Source: an uncultured Clostridia bacterium (lineage in GTDB: Bacteria; Bacillota; Clostridia; Lutisporales; Lutisporaceae). Taken from it: 32,393 nucleotides of DNA. This document shows, piece after piece, positions 16,160-24,700 of the stretch; the first letter of the stretch is position 1; every line of letters starts with the position of its first letter. The stretch covers positions 1 through 32,393 of the forward strand of contig CALGKJ010000105.1 of the NCBI GenBank assembly GCA_937930535.1. The letters are read 5' to 3'. Made by a program: the position numbers and the translations under genes. The notes beneath the pieces were generated by a model that was not told the origin of the DNA, ran no database searches, and worked only from the letters and a program-made list of their open reading frames with translations.

Positions 16160-17386
16160 GCTAATATTGTACTCATGTTTCCCGGAGTCGGATCTCACTA
16201 TACGACAATGGGAAAATATTTTTATGATAACTTTAAAGTTGCCAAAGAGACCTTTGAAGAAGCTTCGGATACTTTACATATTGACTTTGAAAAGCTGTGT
16301 TTTTCCCCTGATGAAAAAGAATCTTTAGACAAGTTAGAGAACTCCCAGACGACATTAGTTTGTGTAAGTACAGCTATGTTTAGGGTTTATATGAAGGAGA
16401 TTGGTATAAAGCCTATGTACTGCTTAGGCTACAGTTTGGGAGAAGTTTCGGCTTTATGCTGTGCGGGTGCTATAGATTATTCAGCAGCATTACAGATTGT
16501 GCGGGATAGAGGTTTGATTATTAGTGATGTAGCCTCCAGATTAGATGGAACAATGGCTTGGACTATTAATTTGGAGCAGAATATTATTGACAACATTTGT
16601 GAAGATTTAAGAGCAGAGGGAGAAAAAATATATACATCTGCATACGATACACCTATTAAGACCTCTATATCAGGAACATCAACGGCTGTTAATAAGGCAT
16701 GCAATATTATAGTTGAAAAGGGCGGTATTGGTATACCTATAAAAATGAGCGGCCCCTTTCATAGTCCATTGATGATAGAGGCTTCTCTGAGATTCAAACA
16801 TATTTTGGAAAAATACCAATATAGAGACTTTGATTTCCCAGTTATTTCTAATGTCACCGCATTGCCGTATAACTCTAAGGATGAGATAATTGACAGCCTG
16901 ACATTACAGCTAATTAAACCTATAGGCTGGCAGAGCTCAATAAACTATCTTATTCAGAAGGGAATAGATAAAGGTATTGAGATGGGACCTAAGAATGTAT
17001 TGAAATACTTGGTAGAGAAAATTAGTAACAAGCTTACAGTCTATGCCTTTGAAAAGGAAAAGGAATTAAAGATTATTAAGGACGATTTAATCATTAATGA
17101 AAGTGATATTTTAAAAATTTTAGGAAAATGCTTGGCCTCTGTAGTAAGTACAAAAAATCGTAATGATAATAATGAGCATTATCAGGATTGCGTAGTAAAG
17201 CTTTATAATGAAATTTTACGGCTATATGATGAAATAGCTTCAGGTAAAATTGAACCTGCGATTGAATCTGTAAAGGTAGCCGTGGATAAACTAGAGGCTA
17301 TTTTAAAGTATAAAATGCTTTCACAAATAGAACAGAATTATCAACTACAAAAAGTTTTAGGGGGTAAGTTCCTAAAAATGAAATAA
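16157..17386 (+). CDS. Free-standing (trans-acting) acyltransferase
   Basis: A malonyl-transferase-type protein of about 409 residues (403 from the ATG at 16175). It has an FPGVGSHY start motif, the nucleophile elbow GYSLGE (Ser codon 16433; usual form GHSxGE) and GPFHSPL for the second catalytic His, so it should be active. The usual AT N-terminus (hydrophobic strand then FPGxGS) needs residues upstream of the ATG, giving (start)-ANIVLMFPGVGS from an ATA codon; the ATG at 16175 is the first canonical start. A helical C-terminal extension of about 90-100 residues follows EMGPKNV and is not typical of plain malonyl transferases. Lying between extender-unit genes, it probably moves aminomalonyl or hydroxymalonyl from a free ACP to a PKS module, as ZmaF does in zwittermicin biosynthesis. 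The degenerate AT in the 29586 gene is a natural client. Confidence 0.88.
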   Translation: MANIVLMFPGVGSHYTTMGKYFYDNFKVAKETFEEASDTLHIDFEKLCFSPDEKESLDKLENSQTTLVCVSTAMFRVYMKEIGIKPMYCLGYSLGEVSALCCAGAIDYSAALQIVRDRGLIISDVASRLDGTMAWTINLEQNIIDNICEDLRAEGEKIYTSAYDTPIKTSISGTSTAVNKACNIIVEKGGIGIPIKMSGPFHSPLMIEASLRFKHILEKYQYRDFDFPVISNVTALPYNSKDEIIDSLTLQLIKPIGWQSSINYLIQKGIDKGIEMGPKNVLKYLVEKISNKLTVYAFEKEKELKIIKDDLIINESDILKILGKCLASVVSTKNRNDNNEHYQDCVVKLYNEILRLYDEIASGKIEPAIESVKVAVDKLEAILKYKMLSQIEQNYQLQKVLGGKFLKMK

Positions 17387-17407
17387 AAAGCAAGGGGGAT
17401 TTAAAAT

Positions 17408-18283
17408 ATGAGTTTCAAGAAGATTGGAGTTATTGGAGCAGGAACTATGGGAATTGGAGTTACTGTTGACTTGGTTCTCCATGATATAGAAGTAGTTTTG
17501 GTGGATATTTCTTTTGATATACTGGAAAAAGCAAAATCTGAAATATTGAACACCACAAGGTTTGCACCTTTATTGAATAAAACAGCTCCTAAGATGTCAA
17601 TGGAAGGTGTTTTAGAAAAGATACATTTTACAACGCAAATTAATAATGTAAATGACTGTGAATTTATTATTGAAAACGTTAGTGAAAAATGGGATATAAA
17701 AGAAACTGTATATAAAGAATTAGATAAGATTTGTAAGCCAGAAGTATGCTTTGGTGTAGACACATCCTGTATATCTATCACAAAGGTTGCTAAATTAACA
17801 AATCGACAAGATAAAGTTATCGGAATACATTTAATGAATCCTGTTTACTTGAAGCCCTGTGTGGAAGTAATCCAAGGCTTTCATACTTCAGAGGAAAGTG
17901 TGGAAATTGTAAATCAATTAATGAAACAACTAGGAAAAACCACTGTTGTTGTAAATGATTATCCAGGTTTTGTATCCAACAGAATATCACATTTATTTAT
18001 GAATGAAGCTGCTTTTGTTGTTCAAGATCAAGTTGCATCACCACAACAAGTGGACGAGATTTTTAAGAAATGTTTTAACCATAAGATGGGTCCTTTAGAA
18101 ACTGCAGATTTAATAGGACTTGATACAGTAGTCGATTCACTAGACGTTTTATATGAGAGTTATCAAGATAGCAAATTTCGATGCTGTCCGCTTCTTAGGA
18201 AGATGGTTCATGCTGGCAATTTGGGAAGGAAGTCTGGCAAAGGTTTTTATGAGTATAAAAAACAACCTACGGTTGGGAAATAA
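17408..18283 (+). CDS. 3-hydroxyacyl-CoA dehydrogenase-like oxidoreductase (FkbK/ZmaG type)
   Basis: A 291-residue NAD-dependent enzyme close in size to 3-hydroxybutyryl-CoA dehydrogenases (about 282). It starts with a Rossmann motif GVIGAGTMG (residues 7-15), has VDTSCISIT with the catalytic-site Ser, HLMNPV with the catalytic His141 and Asn144, and the C-terminal FVSNRI and GPLETADLIGLD motifs. In extender-unit cassettes this enzyme oxidises the primary alcohol of glyceryl-ACP or seryl-ACP to the aldehyde level, before a flavin dehydrogenase completes oxidation to hydroxymalonyl- or aminomalonyl-ACP. AAGGGGG lies well placed before the ATG. It is the only such gene in the window, so it probably serves both ACP-bound substrates. 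Primary fatty-acid metabolism is unlikely given its neighbours. Confidence 0.88.
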   Translation: MSFKKIGVIGAGTMGIGVTVDLVLHDIEVVLVDISFDILEKAKSEILNTTRFAPLLNKTAPKMSMEGVLEKIHFTTQINNVNDCEFIIENVSEKWDIKETVYKELDKICKPEVCFGVDTSCISITKVAKLTNRQDKVIGIHLMNPVYLKPCVEVIQGFHTSEESVEIVNQLMKQLGKTTVVVNDYPGFVSNRISHLFMNEAAFVVQDQVASPQQVDEIFKKCFNHKMGPLETADLIGLDTVVDSLDVLYESYQDSKFRCCPLLRKMVHAGNLGRKSGKGFYEYKKQPTVGK

Positions 18284-18402
18284 GTAAAAACTTGAACATA
18301 AGAGCTATTTAGGTTTTCAAAATGGGGCTAGAGGAAGTTGTAAACTAAAACAGCAAAGCTCTATACCCTTTGCAGCATACTAAAAAAATGGGGGTTGTAA
18401 AA

Positions 18403-18642
18403 ATGACAGATAATAATATTAAGTCAATAGTAAGTGAGTACATAGAATCTAGCACAAATATTACAGGGTTAGCTTATGACATGGATATTTTTGAGGAAGG
18501 ACTCGTAAATTCTCTTTTTGCTATCGAGCTCATGACCTATCTGGAAAAGGAATTCTCAATTAAGATAACCATGGATGATTTGGATATGTCCCACTTTAAA
18601 TCAGTAGATAGTATTGCAGCCTTTGTGGTTAATAAAAAATAA
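18403..18642 (+). CDS. Second acyl carrier protein, probable acceptor of serine
   Basis: A 79-residue ACP starting at ATG 18403, which has GGGGG 8 bases upstream; the longer frame from TTG 18370 has no ribosome site. The phosphopantetheine motif is EEGLVNSLFAIEL, Ser codon 18511. It is clearly a paralogue of the ACP at 15866. It precedes the acyl-CoA dehydrogenase-like gene by only 11 bases, and the serine-specific A domain follows. By analogy with ZmaH of the zwittermicin pathway I infer that it carries seryl and then aminomalonyl. The substrate assignment rests on order alone. Confidence 0.87.
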   Translation: MTDNNIKSIVSEYIESSTNITGLAYDMDIFEEGLVNSLFAIELMTYLEKEFSIKITMDDLDMSHFKSVDSIAAFVVNKK

Positions 18643-18653
18643 GGGGGAAATTT

Positions 18654-19817
18654 ATGAGTCACTTATCCAAACAACAACAGGAATTATATAGTGAATTTTT
18701 AAAATTCGCGAAAACTAATGTAGAGCCTTATGCAAACCAATGGGACAGAGAGGAATGTATTTCAAGGAAAATAATAGATATTTGTTCTGAAGCTGGGTAT
18801 TTGGGGGGCACTGTTCCTGCTGAATATGGCGGACAAGGGTGGGATAACCTTACCTATGGGATTTTTAATGAGGCTATTGGAAGAAGCAGTATTTCGCTGA
18901 GTGGATTATTTAATGTTCATACAATGATTGAGCAGACAATACTTAAATGGGGAACTGAAGAACAAAAACAACGTTGGCTGCCTTTTATGGCAAAAGGAGA
19001 AATTTTGGGTGCTTTTGCATTAACAGAACCAGAAGCAGGAAGTGATGCAGCAGGAATTACTACTGAATATAGATTAGATGGAGACAAGCTGATTTTAAAT
19101 GGCAAGAAGAAATGGATTACGTTTGGAGCTATAGCTGATATTATTTTAGTTTTTGGCAAACTAGAGGGAAAACCCGTGGCATGTATTGTTGAAAAGAATA
19201 CTCCTGGGCTGACTGTTACACCAGTAAAGGATATGTTAGGGTTTAGAGCAGGACATTTAGCCGTGCTGCAATTTGATAATTGTGTAGTCAGCAAGGAAAA
19301 TATGATTGGTAAAGAGGGCTTCGCATTAAATTATATAGCACTTTATGCACTAGAGTTCGGGAGAATCAGCGTTGCCTTCTCTGCACTGGGGTTACTAAGA
19401 GGTTGTTTAGAGATATGCAGTGAACATGTACAAAAGAGAAAAACCTTTGACAAACGTTTAATTGAGCATGGGGCTATCCGAAAGATGATAGCAGATATGG
19501 GTGTAGATTACGAAGCAGCTAAGCTGCTATGTTATAACGCCACTATAGCTAAAAATAATCATTCGCCAGATGCAACTGAAAAAGTTATGATAGCGAAATA
19601 TTTCACAACAATGGCAGCAGCTCGTCATTCTTCAAATGCAGTTCAAATTATGGGAGCTTTTGGCTGTAATGAAAGTTTCGCAGTTTCAAGATATTATCGT
19701 GATTCAAAAACTATGGAGATTATAGAGGGGAGCAATGAAATACATCAGATGCTATTAGGTAAAAGCTTTGCCAGACAATTTGGTAAAGTGACAAAGATTA
19801 AGGACGAGAGTAATTAA
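18654..19817 (+). CDS. Acyl-CoA dehydrogenase-like flavoenzyme acting on ACP substrates (FkbI/ZmaI/ZmaE type)
   Basis: A 387-residue FAD-dependent enzyme of the acyl-CoA dehydrogenase fold and normal length. Seen motifs are FALTEPEAGSDA (flavin/substrate loop), KKWITFG, QIMGAFGC, and the C-terminal IIEGSNEIHQ that carries the catalytic Glu (codon 19725). AAGGGGG precedes the ATG. In hydroxymalonyl-, methoxymalonyl- and aminomalonyl-ACP pathways this family takes the oxidised ACP-bound intermediate to the malonyl-type acid. The zwittermicin cluster has two such enzymes, one per extender unit; only one is in this window. Its place after the second ACP and before the Ser A domain suggests the aminomalonyl branch, possibly serving both. 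Confidence 0.88.
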   Translation: MSHLSKQQQELYSEFLKFAKTNVEPYANQWDREECISRKIIDICSEAGYLGGTVPAEYGGQGWDNLTYGIFNEAIGRSSISLSGLFNVHTMIEQTILKWGTEEQKQRWLPFMAKGEILGAFALTEPEAGSDAAGITTEYRLDGDKLILNGKKKWITFGAIADIILVFGKLEGKPVACIVEKNTPGLTVTPVKDMLGFRAGHLAVLQFDNCVVSKENMIGKEGFALNYIALYALEFGRISVAFSALGLLRGCLEICSEHVQKRKTFDKRLIEHGAIRKMIADMGVDYEAAKLLCYNATIAKNNHSPDATEKVMIAKYFTTMAAARHSSNAVQIMGAFGCNESFAVSRYYRDSKTMEIIEGSNEIHQMLLGKSFARQFGKVTKIKDESN

Positions 19818-19930
19818 ACTTTTCCAGTTGGTTATATATATGTATTCTATCAAATATAAATGGTGTATTGTATTTTGGATTATGTATAAGCTTTATCATC
19901 ATTTATATAATAATTCTTTTATAAGGGGAA

Positions 19931-21532
19931 ATGTTGCTCGTGAAATCTTTTATAATAAAGAAAAATATGTCTGAAAATGAGTTGACTAAAGTATTATATG
20001 ATTTTAACAATACAAAGCAAGACTATCCTAATGAAAAAACCATACATCAAATATTTGAAGAGCAGGTACTAAAAACTCCAACAGCAATTGCTGCCATATT
20101 TGGGGGCAGTAGTATAACATATAAAGAATTAAACCATAAGGCAAATCAAATTGCAGTTGAACTGCGTAAAAGGGGCATTAGTCGCAATACCATAGTAGGA
20201 ATAATGCTTGATAGATCATTGGAAATGATTATAGGTATTTATGCTATTTTAAAGGCAGGAGGAGCATATTTACCAATATCTCCGGAAAATCCTGATAAAA
20301 GAATTGAATTTATTGTAAGAGATAGTGGAATTGATATTATTCTTACACAGAGAAAATTCATTAACAGAATTAATTATAATATTTCTATAATTAATCTTGA
20401 AGATGAAAACTTATACTCCAAGAAAATAGAAAATATGGTAAATATAAATAAATCACAGGACTTGATTTATATGATTTATACCTCTGGCTCTACGGGAAAC
20501 CCAAAAGGTGTACTGGTGAAACATAAATCGGTTGTAAATAGATTAAACTGGATGCAAAGAGCTTATCCTATTGAAAGTAATTATACTATACTGCAAAAAA
20601 CACCTTTCGTATTTGACGTTTCTGTATGGGAATTATTCTGGTGGTCATTTGTAGGAGCTAAAGTTTGTTTTATGAAGCCGGGATTTGAGAAGTTTCCCCA
20701 AGCCATTATTTCCGAAATAGAACAGCATAAAATTACAACAATGCATTTTGTACCATCCATGTTAAATGCGTTTCTGAACTATATTGAAAACTCCCCGGAT
20801 GTGGATAAACTAGCAAGTCTAAAAAGGATATTTACTAGTGGGGAGGCCTTAATGCCTTCTCACGTCAATAAATTTCGAAAAATAGTAGCTGACAGACATA
20901 AAATTGCATTGACAAATTTATATGGACCCACAGAAGCTACAGTGGATGTTTCTCATTACGATATTCCTTTGGAAGAAAATTGTATTAGTGTACCTATTGG
21001 GAAGCCTATTGATAATACATTTTTTTATGTAATTAACAATGATGAGCTGCAGCCTGTAGGTGAAAAGGGAGAGCTATATATATCGGGTGATTGTCTGGCA
21101 CAGGGATATTTCAACAGGTCGGATCTAACAGAAGAACGTTTTATAGAGAATCCTTTTATAAAAGGAGAAAAAATGTATAAAACAGGTGATTTAGTACGGT
21201 GGTTACCTGATGGTAATATAGAATACTTAGGCAGATTGGATTATCAAATAAAAATCCGAGGCTTGAGGATAGAGCTGGGAGAAATTGAAGCTGCAATAAA
21301 TAATTGCAAGGAAGTTGATGATTGCGTGGTACAAGCTGTAGACTTGACAGAGACTATTCCATCACTTATAGCCTATATTGTTCCAAAGTCAGGGTTCTCT
21401 ATTGATGTATTAAAAGGACATTTAAGAGAAGAACTGCCAGATTACATGGTACCAAATAAATTTGTATTATTAGATCAAATGCCCTTAACTTCAAATGGCA
21501 AAGCAGATCGAAAGGCATTGAATAATTTGTAA
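19931..21532 (+). CDS. Stand-alone serine adenylation domain
   Basis: A 533-residue free adenylation enzyme with all core motifs (YTSGSTGNPKG, YGPTEAT, YKTGD, SNGKADRKAL) and no C or PCP domain; it ends 6 residues after the A10 lysine. The pocket read against GrsA is D-V-W-H-F-S-L-V-D-K, identical to the classical serine code (as in EntF). It should activate L-Ser and pass it to a separate carrier, most simply the ACP at 18403, to start aminomalonyl-ACP synthesis. The N-terminus keeps the C-to-A linker typical of multidomain NRPS (LYDFNNTKQDYP), so it looks cut out of a C-A module. The start is uncertain: AAGGGG is only about two bases from ATG 19931, so TTG 19934 or GTG 19940 may be used; ATG 19967 has no ribosome site. 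Confidence 0.92.
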   Translation: MLLVKSFIIKKNMSENELTKVLYDFNNTKQDYPNEKTIHQIFEEQVLKTPTAIAAIFGGSSITYKELNHKANQIAVELRKRGISRNTIVGIMLDRSLEMIIGIYAILKAGGAYLPISPENPDKRIEFIVRDSGIDIILTQRKFINRINYNISIINLEDENLYSKKIENMVNINKSQDLIYMIYTSGSTGNPKGVLVKHKSVVNRLNWMQRAYPIESNYTILQKTPFVFDVSVWELFWWSFVGAKVCFMKPGFEKFPQAIISEIEQHKITTMHFVPSMLNAFLNYIENSPDVDKLASLKRIFTSGEALMPSHVNKFRKIVADRHKIALTNLYGPTEATVDVSHYDIPLEENCISVPIGKPIDNTFFYVINNDELQPVGEKGELYISGDCLAQGYFNRSDLTEERFIENPFIKGEKMYKTGDLVRWLPDGNIEYLGRLDYQIKIRGLRIELGEIEAAINNCKEVDDCVVQAVDLTETIPSLIAYIVPKSGFSIDVLKGHLREELPDYMVPNKFVLLDQMPLTSNGKADRKALNNL

Positions 21533-21543
21533 TCTATTAAAGC

Positions 21544-21577
21544 AGATATTACAGCTATGTTGTAATATCTTAATTTT
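21544..21577 (+). terminator. Weak hairpin between the serine A domain and the NRPS-PKS gene
   Basis: AGATATTACA (21544-21553) pairs perfectly with TGTAATATCT (21561-21570) around a 7-base loop, followed by TAATTTT. The stem is AT-rich and the tail interrupted, so it may only attenuate. The rest of the 186-base gap to the next gene shows no promoter I can defend. A second possible pairing, TCAGAAGG (21585) with CCTTCTGA (21658), spans most of it. Confidence 0.35.
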
Positions 21578-21718
21578 AACGAGTTCAGAAGGATTTATGC
21601 ACTCAATAATACTTATTTTCGTTTGTTAATTTATCTCACTTACAGAGTGGAAAATTACCTTCTGACTATTCGTTAAAGAGCAAGGGTACATCAAACTAGT
21701 TATAGAGGTGATTGTCAG

Positions 21719-24700
21719 ATGAGAACAATGGATAAGATTGATAAAGACAATATAGCGGATATAAATTCACTAACACCATTACAAGGAGGAATACTGTTTC
21801 ACTGCTTGAAAGAAACAGAAAGTAATCTTTATTTTGAACAGCTATCAATTGATATTGCAGGTGAGATTGACTTAGATTTATTTCAGCAGGCTTGGAATAA
21901 AGTAATAAAGCAAAATAGCATTCTAAGGACAGTGTTTCGCTGGCAAAACATCAAAACTCCAGTTCAAATAGTTTTAAAAGAGTTTGAACTAAGAACGAGA
22001 TATTATGATTTTTCACAATTAGAGGAAGCTGAAAGGGAACAAAGCATTATAAAGGCATTGGAACAGGATATAGGTGAAAAGTTTGACCTTAATACTGTAC
22101 CCTTCAGAATAGCCCTATATAAAATTGGAATTAACAAATATAAGATGGTAATCAGCAACCACCATATATTATATGATGGTTGGAGCAATGGTATTATACT
22201 AGAGGAATTCTTTCGAAGTTATGATGCCTTAAGCAAGGGCGAGGTGCCGAAAGTATATCCAAAAACTCAATTTAAGGAGTTTATTAAGCTGTTATTAAAC
22301 CAAAATTTAGATAAACAAAAAAACTTCTGGCAAGAATATCTAAAGGGCTTTGATGCCCCAATTGAGCTTTGTATAAAGAACAAAAGCAGTATCACAGAAT
22401 TGCCCCAAAAGGGTGTAAGTAAATATCAGTTTGATAAGGAATCATCAGATAGTGTAAAGAAGTTTGTCAACAATAATAAGATTACCCTGGCTTCACTATT
22501 TTATAGTGTATGGGGATTAATTCTTCAAAAATACTGCAATTCAGAGGATGTTGTTTTCGGAACTACAGTATCCGGTCGAAGTATAGATATGAATAGATTT
22601 GAAAATGTTGTAGGTCTATTTATCAATACCTTGCCTATGAGAATAAAATATGACAGCAGTACGACCTATATAGACTTAATTAAAAGTATTAATACTGATA
22701 TACAAAACAAATTTCACTTTGAAAATTCTTCGCTGCTGGATATAAAAAAGTGGAGTTCTTTGAAAAGCAATCAGGAATTATTTAATACTATAGTCGTTGT
22801 AGAAAATTACCCCCTGAAAATTGATTCCCTGAATAACAGCAGTAGTTTTATAATAAACGGATATAAAATTCATGAAGAAACAAACTATGATATTACGGTT
22901 GTTATAGAAGCTTTTGATAATATTAGTATCAGCCTGTTATACAATGAAAAATTATATGACAGCTATTATATTGAGAAACTATTAAGGCATTTATTTAATG
23001 GGCTGAGCTATATAATTAATAATCCTTGTGAAAAGCTTATTAGTCTGGACATAATGTCTAAAGATGAGAGACTTGAGTTACTTTATGAATTTAATAATAC
23101 CAATGTGGAATATGAAAAAAATAAAACAATACATGAGATGTTCAGCACTGGAATAAATAAAACAAAAAAACAGACAGCTCTCATATTCCAGAATAAGACA
23201 CTTGCCTATGAAGAGCTGGATGAGCGTTCTAACCAATTAGCGCATATCCTAAGAAGAAAGGGAATTGAACCTAACACTATAGTTGGAGTTTTTGTAGAAA
23301 GATCCATGGAAATGATGATAGGTATTTTTGCAATTTTAAAAGCTGGAGGAGCCTATTTGCCTATTGCTTCAAATTATCCAAAGGAAAGAATCGATTATAT
23401 ACTTTCTGATAGCGGGGCAAAGCTGATACTTGTGCAGGAAGAACTGATTAGCAGCTTAGGAAGTGTAGGCTGTGAAGTTATCAATTTAAACGACAGGGCT
23501 ATTGATGCAGAAGATATTAGTGCATTAGTAAATATAAATACCAGCAAGGATTTGGCCTATGTAATATATACCTCAGGGTCTACAGGTCAACCTAAAGGTG
23601 TAATGATAGAGCATCATTCAGTTATAAATAGATTGGCTTGGATGCAAAGACAGTATCCTATAGGAATGAAGGATGTTATACTGCATAAAACCCCCATCGT
23701 TTTTGATGTGTCAGTATGGGAGTTGTTTTGGTGGTCATTTACAGGTGCTGCTGTTTGTATACTTAATCCTAAAGAAGAAGGAAATCCACAGGCTATAGTT
23801 AATGCCATTAAAACGCAATCCGTTACAACAATTCATTTCGTTCCATCCATGTTAAATGCATTTTTAGACTATATTGAGAAATCAGATGTTTTGCATGATA
23901 TAAAGACATTAAAAAGGGTTTTCGTCAGCGGTGAAGCTTTAACTCTTCAGCAGTCCATAAAATTTGAAAATCTAATCAGCAGTCATAATGCTACTGAACT
24001 TATTAATCTATATGGTCCCACAGAGGCAACTGTAGATGTTTCATACTTTAACTGTACTCGTGAAAAAAGGCAGGATAGGATACCTATTGGTAAGCCGATA
24101 GATAATACTAGTTTTTATATCGTAGATAAAAATTTACAACTACAGCCTATTGGTCTTCATGGTGAGCTGTGCATTTCTGGTGTTGGACTTGCCAGAGGCT
24201 ATCTAAACAGGTATGAATTAAACAGAGAAAAGTTTATACAAAATCCATTTGTATTGGAAGGCAGAATGTATCGGACTGGTGATTTGGCAAGATGGCTTCC
24301 AGATGGAAATGTAGAGTACTTAGGACGTTTGGATCACCAAGTCAAAGTGAGGGGCTTTAGAATAGAGTTAGACGAAATAGACTATAAGCTTTCGAAGTAT
24401 AACGGAGTTAATAAATCTGTTACAATTGTCAAAAACGATAATAACGGAGAACCATATATTTCTAGTTACGTAGTAGCTGAAGCAAACTTAAAAAAGGAAG
24501 AGATAAAGGATTATCTCAAAAAAGTACTTCCTGAATATATGATTCCTAATTATATAGTGTTTCTTGATGAATTGCCTGTTACATCAAACGGAAAGTTAGA
24601 CAGAAGGGTTTTGCCAGATGCGCATAATACAGATAACAATAGCACCGCCTATGTGAAACCTGAAAGCAGCTTAGAAAAAGTAATTGCTGAGATTTGGCAG

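Noticed and set aside
18370-18402. Longer N-terminus of the second ACP from TTG 18370
   Set aside because: No Shine-Dalgarno site before it, while ATG 18403 has GGGGG at ideal spacing and gives a normal ACP length.
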